Source: Stakelama portus
Lineage (GTDB): Bacteria > Pseudomonadota > Alphaproteobacteria > Sphingomonadales > Sphingomonadaceae
Length of the DNA: 64,000 bases
Assembly (NCBI RefSeq): GCF_003171655.1
Contig: NZ_QFZL01000009.1
Coordinates: 18,501-82,500, forward strand
Direction of reading: 5' to 3'
Part shown: positions 7,137 through 15,837 of the stretch, in pieces
Layout of the letters: the number at the start of each line of letters is the position of its first letter
Numbering within the stretch: position 1 is the first letter of the stretch
Notes under the pieces: generated by a model
Told to the model about the DNA's origin: nothing
Databases searched by the model: none
The model's input: only the letters and a program-made list of their open reading frames with translations
Position numbers and translations under genes: made by a program

Positions 7137-8537
7137 CTAGCTTGTCAAATCGTCCAGCATCCTTTGCGCAAGCTGGCTCAACGTATCGTCACGCGCGCCC
7201 ATGATGACGATACGGTCGCCCGGTTTCGCCTGCGCGACGATGTGCGCCGCAGCGGCTTCGCGTTCGGGAATGTGCATGGCATGCGCCCCGGTCGCGGCGA
7301 TGTCGGCAATGATGTCTGCGCTGGTGACTTCACGTGTCACTGTCCCGCCCTGATAAACCGGGTCGGGCAGGACGAGCAGGTCGTCCCCGGCGAGTTTTTC
7401 GGCGAACATGGCGACAAGCTCGCGCCGCATCACCTTGAGCGGACCAAAGCCATGCGGTTGAAACATCAGCAGCAGGCGACCGGGAAAGGCGTGGAGCGTA
7501 TCGAGCGTCGCTGCGATCTTTTCGGGGTTGTGGCCAAAATCGTCGATCACTGCGATCCGGTTGGCGATGCCGACCAGATCGAAACGACGGCGCAGCCCGC
7601 TGAAGCCGGTGATCGCTTCGGCGGCCATCGCCAGCGGTACATCGATCGCGCGGGCAGCGCCGATCGCGGCAAGCGCGTTCGACACATTGTGGAGCCCCGG
7701 CACGGCAAGCCTGACCGCGAGCCCGCTGAACGCGCCGCCTTCCCACAGATCGAAGGTCACCCCGAACGGGGCTTCGACGATGTTCCGGGCCGAAAGCGAC
7801 ACGTCGCGATCGATGGCAAATCCGATCACCCGGTCCGCCGGCAGCGCCATGGCAAGCGCGGCAGCCTCCGCATTGTCCAGATTGACGACGGCCTTGGCCG
7901 CCTTGCCGATGAAATCGCCGAACAGCGCGCGCAGCTCTTCCATCGTCTTATGGTCATGGCTGACATTGTTGAGCACCGCGACGCTGGGCGAATAGAGCGC
8001 GATCGATCCGTCGCTTTCGTCGACTTCGGTCACGAAATCCGCGCCCGTCCCGACCAGCGCGCTGGCAAAGGGAGCATCGGGAGTCGCGAAATTCTTCATC
8101 ACCGCGCCATTCATCACCGTGGGATGATGGCCGCAGCAATGCAGGATCCAGCCGATCATGCCGGTGACGGTCGATTTGCCGCTGGTGCCGGCGACACCGA
8201 TACGGCTGGGCGCAGCGTTGAACAGCGACGCGAGCAATTCCGCGCGGCTCAGCCGTTGCGCGCCGACGTCGGCGGCTGCGACCATGTCGGGCACGCTGTC
8301 TTCGACCGCGGCGGAGGCGACGACGATCTGATCGGCCGAGGTGATTCCGCTGCCGTCCTGTTCGAACAATGCGATGCCCCGCGCACGCAGCGAATCGAAC
8401 TTCGCGGCAAGCTCCGCCTTGCCCAGGCTGCGATCCGATCCGGCGACGCTGGCGCCCTGACCTTTCAGGATCATCGCCAGCGGCATCATGCCCGAACCGC
8501 CGATACCGACAAAGAAATAGGGTTTGCTGTGCTCCAT
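7137..8537 (-). CDS. Mur ligase family protein, MurC/Mpl-like, probably murein recycling
   Basis: A 466-residue cytoplasmic ligase with the three Mur domains: an N-terminal UDP-binding fold (YFFVGIGGSGMMPLAMIL), an ATPase domain with P-loop AGTSGKSTV (about residue 115) and a C-terminal domain containing IDDFGHNPEKI. MurC/Mpl relatives normally have GTHGKTTT in the P-loop, so the GTSGKST variant marks this as a paralogue rather than the dcw-cluster MurC. It is divergent from an LD-carboxypeptidase. LdcA makes the tripeptide that Mpl attaches to UDP-MurNAc, so a recycling role is inferred. Amino-acid or peptide specificity cannot be read from the sequence. Confidence 0.8.
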   Translation of the reverse strand: MEHSKPYFFVGIGGSGMMPLAMILKGQGASVAGSDRSLGKAELAAKFDSLRARGIALFEQDGSGITSADQIVVASAAVEDSVPDMVAAADVGAQRLSRAELLASLFNAAPSRIGVAGTSGKSTVTGMIGWILHCCGHHPTVMNGAVMKNFATPDAPFASALVGTGADFVTEVDESDGSIALYSPSVAVLNNVSHDHKTMEELRALFGDFIGKAAKAVVNLDNAEAAALAMALPADRVIGFAIDRDVSLSARNIVEAPFGVTFDLWEGGAFSGLAVRLAVPGLHNVSNALAAIGAARAIDVPLAMAAEAITGFSGLRRRFDLVGIANRIAVIDDFGHNPEKIAATLDTLHAFPGRLLLMFQPHGFGPLKVMRRELVAMFAEKLAGDDLLVLPDPVYQGGTVTREVTSADIIADIAATGAHAMHIPEREAAAAHIVAQAKPGDRIVIMGARDDTLSQLAQRMLDDLTS

Positions 8538-8595
8538 CGCATCGGGCTATCCGGGCTGAAGGCGGGGAGCAAGGGCTTGGCGCCTTCCCGTCGAC

Positions 8596-8685
8596 CCGTT
8601 CGGGCTGAGCTTGTCGAAGCCCCGTCCTTTTCTGTCACGCGGTGGTGGAAGCAGGACCGCCCTTCGACAGGCTCAGGGCGAACGG
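8596..8685. repeat. REP-like inverted repeat
   Basis: Two 32-bp arms, 8596-8627 and 8654-8685, match at about 26 positions when one is inverted. Both contain the core GAGC(T/C)TGTCGAAG and start CCGTTCG. This type of palindrome is scattered between genes in sphingomonad genomes. Here it occupies the divergent region between the Mur ligase and LD-carboxypeptidase genes and ends 23 bp before the latter's start, so it may form a hairpin in the mRNA leader. Confidence 0.8.
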
Positions 8686-8708
8686 CTCATAACATGGGGT
8701 GGGACAAG

Positions 8709-9536
8709 ATGCGCATCGCCGTCGTGGCACCGGGACGTCCGATCAGCGAAGCCAATGCGGCACGCGTTTCCGCCTTCATGGCGCTGACCTATCCGCAGCA
8801 TGACGTGGTGTTTCACCCGCAATGCTATCTGTCCGACGGGCATTTCGCCGGATCGGACGATGCCCGCGCCGCCGCCTTTCTGGAAGTCGCCAACGACCCG
8901 CAATATGACGCGATTTGGTTCGCACGCGGCGGCTATGGGTCGAACCGCATCCTTTCGCGGGTGATGCCCAATCTTGGCCCGGCGGCACGCGACAAGGCGT
9001 ATCTCGGCTTTTCCGACATGGGGTTCCTGCTCGGGGCGCTCTATGCCGCCGGAATCGGGCGTCCGATCCATGCGGCCATGCCGATCACGCTGGGCAGCAA
9101 CGATCCGGGCGAAAGCCTTGGCTGGGCGCTGGCATGGCTGATCGACGGCGACCGCAATGCGCTCGAACCCAGCCTCAACGGCGAAGGCAAGGGCCGCCCG
9201 GCCGCTGCCTTCAATCTCGCGATTCTCGACGCGCTGATCGGCACGCCATATTTGCCCGACCTCACCGACCATGTGCTGATGATCGAGGAAGTGTCAGAGC
9301 CGCTCTATCGCATCGACCGGATGTTGTTCACTGTCGCGCACGCAACCCAGCTGAAGGGCATTGCCGGCATCCGGCTGGGCCATGTCACGCATATTCAGGA
9401 AAACGACCCGCCCTTTGCCGAGACCGCCGAACAGATCGCCCGGCGCTGGTGCGACGAAATGGGCGTCCCGTTCCTTGGCCGTGCAGAAATCGGCCATATC
9501 GCGCTCAATCGCGTGGTGCCGTTCGGCGTGGCGTGA
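8709..9536 (+). CDS. ldcA: Muramoyltetrapeptide LD-carboxypeptidase (S66 family)
   Basis: A 275-residue cytoplasmic serine peptidase that removes the terminal D-Ala from murein tetrapeptides. Family landmarks in order are RIAVVAPGRPI, ARGGYGSNRIL, the nucleophile region LGFSDMGFLL, MIEEVSEPLYRIDRML carrying the acid residue, and GRAEIGHIALNRVVPFG carrying the catalytic His. The ATG at 8709 follows GGGTGGG; another in-frame ATG lies 15 bases upstream. It sits opposite a Mur ligase with which it would form a peptide-recycling pair. Confidence 0.88.
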   Translation: MRIAVVAPGRPISEANAARVSAFMALTYPQHDVVFHPQCYLSDGHFAGSDDARAAAFLEVANDPQYDAIWFARGGYGSNRILSRVMPNLGPAARDKAYLGFSDMGFLLGALYAAGIGRPIHAAMPITLGSNDPGESLGWALAWLIDGDRNALEPSLNGEGKGRPAAAFNLAILDALIGTPYLPDLTDHVLMIEEVSEPLYRIDRMLFTVAHATQLKGIAGIRLGHVTHIQENDPPFAETAEQIARRWCDEMGVPFLGRAEIGHIALNRVVPFGVA

Positions 9537-9545
9537 GGCCCAGGC

Positions 9546-10616
9546 TCACGAAACCCAGCGTATCGGCGAGGCAACGTTCGGATCGTCCCGGCAGGCATTT
9601 CTCACCGCCTGCCACTGCTCGTTCGTCAGCGCCGAACGATAGGCGCGACCGGCAACCACGGAGGTTTCGAAGCGCCGGCGCCGATCATCCGAGACAGGAT
9701 GGGACGAAAGAAAGCTCATCACACGCGCATTGGAACCTTCTTTCCTGGCCAGTTTCGCAAAAAAATCGGCCGTCGCTTTCGGCGAAATATCGGCAGCCTC
9801 CAGCCGTTCGATTGCCACACCATCGGCGGCAGCCTCTGCCTTTCGGCCATAGCTGAGCGTCACCAGGTTGCTCAGCGTGTTGCCGGCTTCGCCGCCAAAG
9901 CCTCCCAAAAACAGCCCAACACCGATCTGACGCAGCAACCCCGCCATCGAATCGCGGTGGCGGACATGACCAAGCTCATGACCCAACACGCCCGCCAGTT
10001 CATCGGGTGAGTCCGCCGCCTGAACCAGCCCGTCGAACAGCAGGATATGCCCGCCGGGCAAGGTGATGGCATTGACCATCGGTATATTCGCGATCTCCAC
10101 CTGACGCGCTTCCCCCTTGGGGTCGATTTCGCGCACCAGCGCCTGCAACGCGGCGGCGCTTTCCGGCGTGCGGCAATAGCGATTGCCGAAATCCCCGATC
10201 ATGGCGTCGCCCAGATTGTTTTCCCAACTCTGCGGAACCAGCGGGGCAAGCCATTGCGGCGATTGGAACAGGACAAATATGGCAACGACGGCAAGCGTCG
10301 CAAAGGTGCCGACGGCAGGCCAAAGCCCGATCTTGTCGACCCATTTTCCATAATGTTCGTTTTTGGGGAGCAAGGCGGCAAATTCCGGCGGCGCATCGCC
10401 CGTAAAGCCGATCCGCCAGCCGGGTCGATCCCGATGGCCATAGGCGGAGTGCCCGCGCTGTTGCCGGATCACGACCAGATCGGACCAGGCGACCGGATCT
10501 CCGATCCAGTCGCTCTCCGGGTCCGCGAGCACGAAACCGCCGTCCCTCGTCTGCGGGACGACCGAACGGCGGGTCGCGCTCTTGCCGTCATAGTGCCAGA
10601 GAAGGAAATCCTCCAT
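9546..10616 (-). CDS. M48 family zinc metallopeptidase (membrane-anchored)
   Basis: A 356-residue protein: N-terminal soluble part of about 110 residues, one transmembrane helix (VGTFATLAVVAIFVLFQ), then an M48 Ste24/HtpX-like peptidase domain with the HELGH zinc motif and the downstream EAEADxxA-like segment KAEAAADGVAIE. The catalytic domain should face the periplasm. It starts six bases after the DUF898 gene stops, giving an operon. Pairing of DUF898/YjgN membrane proteins with an M48 peptidase is a known arrangement of unknown purpose, possibly membrane-protein quality control. Confidence 0.88.
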   Translation of the reverse strand: MEDFLLWHYDGKSATRRSVVPQTRDGGFVLADPESDWIGDPVAWSDLVVIRQQRGHSAYGHRDRPGWRIGFTGDAPPEFAALLPKNEHYGKWVDKIGLWPAVGTFATLAVVAIFVLFQSPQWLAPLVPQSWENNLGDAMIGDFGNRYCRTPESAAALQALVREIDPKGEARQVEIANIPMVNAITLPGGHILLFDGLVQAADSPDELAGVLGHELGHVRHRDSMAGLLRQIGVGLFLGGFGGEAGNTLSNLVTLSYGRKAEAAADGVAIERLEAADISPKATADFFAKLARKEGSNARVMSFLSSHPVSDDRRRRFETSVVAGRAYRSALTNEQWQAVRNACRDDPNVASPIRWVS

Positions 10617-10621
10617 CTGCG

Positions 10622-11716
10622 TCAGAACGCGCCCACATCGAGGGCATCGAGCAGTCCCTCGCCATGCCGCGCAAGCGACGTGGTCGACTGCGTCAATGCG
10701 TCGGTATCGATCGAGCCGGTTGCGCCGAGATTGGTGATGAAGAATTTCCAGTGGCGATAATCGAGAAAGATCGCACCGATTCCCAGCGTGCCGATAACAA
10801 GCAGAATGTCGACCAGGATCAGCATGACCCAATCCTTTGTCCGCGCGTAAAAATGGAAATTCAGATCAGCCAGCGAGAGTTCGTCAACGGCTTCGCGGAA
10901 GAACTTGGCATAATAGGCCAACGCAATCAGTCCGAGCGCCGCGTAAATACCGATCGCCATGCCAACAAAGGCGAGTTGAGAAACAAGCGAGTCAGGATCG
11001 GGCGCTTCACCCTGCGGAGCGCCAGATTGCATCGCGACCATGACAGCGCCGAAAACGAAGCTGCCGATCAGCACCAGAATCGGAAAGAGGTAAAAAAGCA
11101 AAAAGCGCTTGAAGACATTTCTGTAATCGCCCGCCGCCTCAAAGCGGTGCGGCCCGAAGCTCATCGCGTTCCAGCGTTCGTTCCAGAGCGACATCATCGA
11201 CCAGGGAACCAGCAGCCCCAGGAGAAACGAGCCGACAAAGGTTTTCCAGACATAGGACACACCATAACGCAGGCCGCTGTCTTCACTGCCGCCGCGAATG
11301 CCGTGCCACCAGGTCCGCCCGAGGCGGTAACGCACCGCGCGAAACCGTGCGAGACCGACCATGTAGAAAAGCAGCAGGAAGGCGAACAGCGCCGTTAACA
11401 TCGCAAACAGGGGATGGCCGTGCAGGATCAACGCCTGAACACCGAAATTGAGGAACAGCACCGGCCCGCCGATCAACACCAGCGCCATGACGAAGCCGAG
11501 GAACAGCTCGAACCCCTTGCCGGTCCATTCCAGATGATCGTCGATAAAGCGCGTATTCTCCCAAAAATAGCGCCGCGACCGCGTCGTCGCCCAAAACCGG
11601 TAGATACCGAGCGTAACGATAGTCAGCAGTAAATTGGTGAACGCGATCGGCGCATATTCACGCCAGTTTCCTTCGAACGCGAAACCATCGCGTCCGACCT
11701 GATCTTCATCTTGCAT
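10622..11716 (-). CDS. DUF898 (YjgN-like) polytopic membrane protein
   Basis: A 364-residue protein starting MQDEDQVGRDGF. The DUF898 pattern is clear: FEGNWREYAPIAFTNLLLTIVTLGIYRFWATTRSRRYFWENT, with the same motif echoed later (FYARTKDWVMLILVDILLVIGTLGIG), and six or more hydrophobic segments. Function is unknown. It is the first gene of the two-gene unit with the M48 peptidase. The start at 11716 is preceded by a G-rich Shine-Dalgarno region. Confidence 0.88.
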   Translation of the reverse strand: MQDEDQVGRDGFAFEGNWREYAPIAFTNLLLTIVTLGIYRFWATTRSRRYFWENTRFIDDHLEWTGKGFELFLGFVMALVLIGGPVLFLNFGVQALILHGHPLFAMLTALFAFLLLFYMVGLARFRAVRYRLGRTWWHGIRGGSEDSGLRYGVSYVWKTFVGSFLLGLLVPWSMMSLWNERWNAMSFGPHRFEAAGDYRNVFKRFLLFYLFPILVLIGSFVFGAVMVAMQSGAPQGEAPDPDSLVSQLAFVGMAIGIYAALGLIALAYYAKFFREAVDELSLADLNFHFYARTKDWVMLILVDILLVIGTLGIGAIFLDYRHWKFFITNLGATGSIDTDALTQSTTSLARHGEGLLDALDVGAF

Positions 11717-11928
11717 TCTGCCCCCCCAGAACATGTGCTGAGCTTCAATAGATCAGCGCATTGCGCGCACCATCATCCACTTCCCGAGCATTACGCAATA
11801 CCTAATCGGCATGGTGACGCGCGAAGATGTCTCGAATGCCTCGGCGACGCGCTACCCCCTTCCTATATCGCGCAGGTGCGGGCATACACCGCGCGCTTTC
11901 AACCCAAGCCATAGAGAAGGCCTTTCCC

Positions 11929-13929
11929 GTGTCCGACATGTTCCGCATTACGCTGCCCGACGGTTCCGTCCGTGAGGTAGCCCCGGGGACTACCCCGGCG
12001 GACATTGCCGCGGCGATCGGGCCGGGGCTTGCCAAGGCAGCGCTCGCCGCGCGTGTCGACGGTGAAGTGCGCGATATCATGCGCCCGCTGGAGGGCGACG
12101 CACAGCTCGCGCTGATCACCGCCAGGGACGAGGCCGACGCGCTCGAACTCGTCCGCCACGATTATGCGCACGTCCTTGCCGAAGCGGTGCAGGCGCTGTG
12201 GCCGGGCACGCAGATCACTTTCGGTCCCGCGACCGATGACGGTTTCTATTATGACGTGAAGGCACCCGACAGCCGCGCGCCCTTCTCGATGGACGACTTG
12301 CCCGCGATCGAGGAAAAGATGCGCGAGATCATCCGCGCCGACAAGCCGCTGATCCGGCAGGTGTGGAGCCGCGAAGACCTGATCGCCAAATGGGAAAAGG
12401 ACGGCGAGACGTTCAAGGCCGAATGGGCGAAGGAACTGCCCGAGGGCGAAGATCTGACGGTATATTGGTCGGGTGAGGACTGGCTCGACATGTGCCGTGG
12501 GCCGCACCTTGCCTCGACCGGCAAGCTCGACCCGCAGGCGTTCAAGCTGATGCGCGTCGCCGGTGCCTATTGGCGCGGCGACCAGAAGAATGCGCAGCTG
12601 ACGCGCATCTACGGCACCGGCTGGCTCAACAAGAAGCAGCTCGACGCGCATCTGATGCGGCTGGAGGAAGCGGCCAAGCGCGACCATCGCAAGCTGGGGC
12701 AGGAAATGGACCTGTTCCACCTGCAGGCCGAAGCGCATGGCAGCGTGTTCTGGCATCCCAACGGCTATGTCATCTGGCGCGAGCTGGAAGATTATATGCG
12801 CCGCGCGGTGAACGGCTCCGGCAGCAAGGAAGTCAAGACGCCGCAGGTGATGGACGCCCGCCAGTGGGAACAGTCGGGCCATTGGGGCAAATATCGCGAA
12901 AACATGTTCGTCATCCCCGACGAGACGCCGAACATCGAAGACGATGGCCCGATGGTGTCCAAGGACGCCGACTGGATGGCGCTCAAGCCGATGAACTGCC
13001 CGGCGCATGTCCTGATCTTCAAACAGGGGATCAAATCGTATCGCGATCTGCCGCTGCGACTGGTCGAAAATGGATGCTGCCACCGCAACGAGCCGCATGG
13101 CGCGCTGCACGGGCTGATGCGCGTCCGCCAGTTCACACAGGATGACGGCCATATCTTCTGCCGCGAGGACCAGATCGTCGCGGAAGTGCAGGATTTCTGC
13201 CGTCTGGCCGACCGGGTCTATAAGGATTTCGGCTTCACCTATGCGATCAAGCTGGCGCTGCGCCCCGAAAATCGCTTCGGCACCGAAGAAATGTGGGACA
13301 AGGCCGAGGCGGAACTGCGCGACGCCGTTGTCCGTGCCGGCATGGCGACGCAGGAATATGGCTGGGAAGAACTGCCCGGCGAAGGCGCCTTTTATGCGCC
13401 CAAGCTCGAATGGCACCTGACCGACGCGATCGGGCGGACGTGGCAGGTCGGCACGATCCAGTCGGATCGCGTGCTGCCCGAACGGCTCGACGCCAGCTAT
13501 GTCGGCGAAGATGGCGAGCGCCATCGCCCGGTGATGCTCCACCGCGCGATCTTCGGTTCCTATGAACGCTTCATCGGCATCCTGATCGAACATTTTGCCG
13601 GCAAGCTGCCGACCTGGCTCGCGCCGGTTCAGGCAGTGGTCGCAACGATCGTGTCCGATGCCGACGACTATGCCCATCAGGTTGCCGACAAGCTGAAGGC
13701 CGCGGGCATTCGCGTCGAAACCGATCTGCGCAACGAAAAGATCAACTATAAGGTGCGCGAACATTCGCTGGCGAAGGTTCCGCAGCTGCTGGTGGTCGGC
13801 AAGCGTGAGGCCGACGAAGGCACCGTCGCCGTCCGCACGCTCGGCAGCCAGGGGCAGCGGATGATGTCGATCGACGAAGCGGTCGCCATGTTGCGCAGCG
13901 AAGCGACTCCGCCCGATCTGCGCGATTGA
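11929..13929 (+). CDS. thrS: Threonine--tRNA ligase
   Basis: A 666-residue class II synthetase with an N-terminal TGS domain (MFRITLPDGSVREVAPGTTPADIAAAIG), an editing domain with the HxxxH-like RHDYAHVLAEA, a catalytic core with zinc Cys in MNCPAHV, motif 2 MRVRQFTQDDGHIFC, motif 3 near HRAIFGSYERFIGILIEHF, and a C-terminal anticodon-binding domain. The start is read as the GTG at 11929 because GAGAAGG lies eight bases upstream; the ATG at 11938 is 17 bases from it. It is followed by infC in the same orientation. Confidence 0.95.
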   Translation: MSDMFRITLPDGSVREVAPGTTPADIAAAIGPGLAKAALAARVDGEVRDIMRPLEGDAQLALITARDEADALELVRHDYAHVLAEAVQALWPGTQITFGPATDDGFYYDVKAPDSRAPFSMDDLPAIEEKMREIIRADKPLIRQVWSREDLIAKWEKDGETFKAEWAKELPEGEDLTVYWSGEDWLDMCRGPHLASTGKLDPQAFKLMRVAGAYWRGDQKNAQLTRIYGTGWLNKKQLDAHLMRLEEAAKRDHRKLGQEMDLFHLQAEAHGSVFWHPNGYVIWRELEDYMRRAVNGSGSKEVKTPQVMDARQWEQSGHWGKYRENMFVIPDETPNIEDDGPMVSKDADWMALKPMNCPAHVLIFKQGIKSYRDLPLRLVENGCCHRNEPHGALHGLMRVRQFTQDDGHIFCREDQIVAEVQDFCRLADRVYKDFGFTYAIKLALRPENRFGTEEMWDKAEAELRDAVVRAGMATQEYGWEELPGEGAFYAPKLEWHLTDAIGRTWQVGTIQSDRVLPERLDASYVGEDGERHRPVMLHRAIFGSYERFIGILIEHFAGKLPTWLAPVQAVVATIVSDADDYAHQVADKLKAAGIRVETDLRNEKINYKVREHSLAKVPQLLVVGKREADEGTVAVRTLGSQGQRMMSIDEAVAMLRSEATPPDLRD

Positions 13930-13982
13930 TCCTGTCCGGCGGCTTGCAAGCGGGCCGCCGGATGCCGATATTGAGCCCTATG

Positions 13983-14015
13983 GTGCGGCAAACACGCCGC
14001 ACCGCGCGTCTTTTT
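13983..14015 (+). terminator. Hairpin with delayed T-run between thrS and infC
   Basis: GTGCGGC (13983-13989) and GCCGCAC (13996-14002) form a 7-bp stem with a 6-nt loop, followed eight bases later by CTTTTT. Another hairpin, GGCGGC/GCCGCC, lies at 13937-13958. This may be the thrS terminator or an attenuator in the infC leader; the gap between stem and T-run makes it a weak candidate. Confidence 0.4.
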
Positions 14016-14097
14016 CGACACAATGTGGCGCTGACCGCTACCGGTCGGCGCCGAAATGCGTTATTCTGACATATTCGCAGTTTGTTTGAACGACCAC

Positions 14098-14113
14098 AGG
14101 AGAGCTTCCTATA
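14098..14113 (+). promoter_or_regulatory. Shine-Dalgarno and AUA start codon of infC
   Basis: AGGAG (14098-14102) is eight bases before an in-frame ATA at 14111. The first ATG (14123) is 20 bases from the Shine-Dalgarno sequence, too far for normal initiation. IF-3 rejects non-AUG/GUG/UUG starts, and infC genes are known to use rare starts (AUU in E. coli) for autoregulation, so ATA is the likely start here. Confidence 0.65.
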
Positions 14114-14653
14114 CGACCCCCGATGCGGCGCCCCATGGCGCCCCCGCCGATGAACGGCCCTCGCTACAACGAATTCATCCAGGTGCCCAAGGTTCGCGTG
14201 ATCGACCATGAGGGCGAGAATCTCGGCGTGATGTACACGCGCGAGGCGATCGAGCAGGCCGCCGAATACGGTCTCGATCTGGTTGAAGTGTCGCCGAACG
14301 CCGATCCGCCCGTGTGCAAGTTCCTCGACGTGGGGAAATATAAATACGAGGCGCAGAAAAAGGCGAATCAGGCGCGCAAGACTCAGCGGACGCAGGAGAT
14401 CAAGGAGATCAAGATGCGTCCCAACATCGATGACCATGATTACGAGACGAAGATGAAAAACGTCCGTAAGTTCATCGGTGAAGGCGACAAGGTGAAGCTG
14501 ACGCTCCGCTTCCGCGGACGCGAGCTTTCGCACGGTCAGCTGGGTATGCAATTGCTTCAGCGGGTTGCGGAGGACGTACAGGAAGAGGCGAAGGTCGAAT
14601 CCTATCCGCGCATGGAAGGCCGCCAGATGCTGATGGTACTGGCGCCGAAATAA
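14111..14653 (+). CDS. infC: Translation initiation factor IF-3, with AUA start
   Basis: About 180 residues from the ATA start (176 from the first ATG). The N-terminal domain reads GPRYNEFIQVPKVRVIDHEGENLGVMYTREAIEQAAEYGLDLVEVSPNADPPVCKFLDVGKYKYE, and the C-terminal domain reads EIKEIKMRPNIDDHDYETKMKNVRKFIGEGDKVKLTLRFRGRE, a textbook IF-3. It binds the 30S subunit and proofreads the start codon. Start choice follows the Shine-Dalgarno spacing described for 14098-14113. The gene ends in a strong terminator and has no rpmI-rplT directly downstream. Confidence 0.95.
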   Translation: MRPPMRRPMAPPPMNGPRYNEFIQVPKVRVIDHEGENLGVMYTREAIEQAAEYGLDLVEVSPNADPPVCKFLDVGKYKYEAQKKANQARKTQRTQEIKEIKMRPNIDDHDYETKMKNVRKFIGEGDKVKLTLRFRGRELSHGQLGMQLLQRVAEDVQEEAKVESYPRMEGRQMLMVLAPK

Positions 14654-14670
14654 GCGCCGTATCACGGTTC

Positions 14671-14709
14671 AAAAAAAGCCCCTCGATCCTGCGATCGGGG
14701 GGCTTTTTT
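14671..14709. terminator. Bidirectional Rho-independent terminator after infC
   Basis: AAAAAAAGCCCC-TCGATC at 14671-14688 pairs with GATCG-GGGGGCTTTTTT at 14692-14709. The perfect GC stem with a T-run on the plus strand and an A-run on the other side allows termination of infC and of the convergent hydrolase gene. Confidence 0.92.
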
Positions 14710-14732
14710 GTGCCTTGCCGCGCGCTGCGACT

Positions 14733-15737
14733 CTATTCGCCGTCGTGCCGGCGAAACCAGCCGCGGAGGATCGCCTCGGTCGCGATCGGGCGGTCGGTGA
14801 TCATGCCGTGCGCGGCGCCCGGCACCACCGCCAGTTCCGATCCGGGCGTCTGACGCGCGAAATCCTGCACCGTGTCGATCCGCGCCTCGTCATACTGGCC
14901 GACCAGGAACATCGTCCGCGCGCCGTCGATTCTGGCGAGCAGCGGCACCGCGTCATAATCCTTGAGCGATCCGGTCGAGCGAAACTCGCTCGGGCCCCAC
15001 ATCGCGTTATAGATCACCGGATTGAAGCCATGCCCGCCGATGTTGCGGACATAGGCGATCAGTTCGGGACTGGCCGGTTCGCGGCGATTGAAATGGGCAT
15101 AGAAGACTTCGGTCGCGGCATCGCAATCGGATGCGGGGGGCGGCGCCGTCCCTTCGCAGGCGGCGATCGTCGCCTGAACCGGCTTGGGCAATTCGGTGAG
15201 CAGCGCATTGGCGTCGGCAATCCAGCGCGGCGTGGAGATATAGGTCCCCGCCAGCACGCTCGAAGCCACATGCTCCGGATAGCGCGCGGCATATTCGAGC
15301 GCGATCGCCGACCCCCAGCTATGCCCGACGACGTGCCAGCGATCGACGCCCAGCGCCTGCCGGATCGATTCCAGTTCGGAAACGAAACGTTCGACGCGCC
15401 AGTTCGCCGGATCGTTCGGCCGGTCCGAACGGCCGCTGTCGAGCTGGTCGTACAGGATCACCGGCCGCTCGTCGGCCAGCCCCAGCATCGCGGCAAAGCC
15501 GTCATGGGTGCCGCCCGGGCCGCCATGGATGAAGACGACCGGGGTGGCGCCTTTGCCGATCACGCCGTTGACGCGCACATAGACGCGTCCGCCCTCCACC
15601 GGGACCATCAGCTCGCGATCGGGCGCGGCATAGGGTTGCGCCGAAACGGGCGCCGCTGCCTGCGCCCATGCCGGCGCCGAAAGGATTGTCGACAGCGCGA
15701 GCGACAGTGCCGCCAACAGCCGAATGGGAAATCTCAC
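14733..15737 (-). CDS. Secreted proline iminopeptidase-like alpha/beta-hydrolase (S33)
   Basis: A 334-residue protein with a Sec signal peptide (MRFPIRLLAALSLALSTILS, cleavage near AWA-QA). The mature part has oxyanion motif FIHGGPGGTHD, YDQLDSGRSD, nucleophile elbow GHSWGS and C-terminal GAAHGM with the catalytic His. HGGPGG and DQxxxGRS are typical of prolyl iminopeptidases and related S33 enzymes, so an exported aminopeptidase or esterase is likely. It converges on infC and shares its terminator. The substrate is uncertain. Confidence 0.85.
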   Translation of the reverse strand: MRFPIRLLAALSLALSTILSAPAWAQAAAPVSAQPYAAPDRELMVPVEGGRVYVRVNGVIGKGATPVVFIHGGPGGTHDGFAAMLGLADERPVILYDQLDSGRSDRPNDPANWRVERFVSELESIRQALGVDRWHVVGHSWGSAIALEYAARYPEHVASSVLAGTYISTPRWIADANALLTELPKPVQATIAACEGTAPPPASDCDAATEVFYAHFNRREPASPELIAYVRNIGGHGFNPVIYNAMWGPSEFRSTGSLKDYDAVPLLARIDGARTMFLVGQYDEARIDTVQDFARQTPGSELAVVPGAAHGMITDRPIATEAILRGWFRRHDGE

Positions 15738-15837
15738 CAGTCACTCTCCCCGCATCGCTTCGAATCATGCCCGTGCCGGGCGCTATAGCCGTTCGGCCGC
15801 CGGTTTTCGAAATCGCCGCGCATGCGCCGCCACGGCT

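Noticed and set aside
11899..13764. A 621-codon open frame on the strand opposite thrS.
   Set aside because: It lies entirely on the antisense of a well-conserved synthetase and has no domain of its own; a codon-periodicity artefact.
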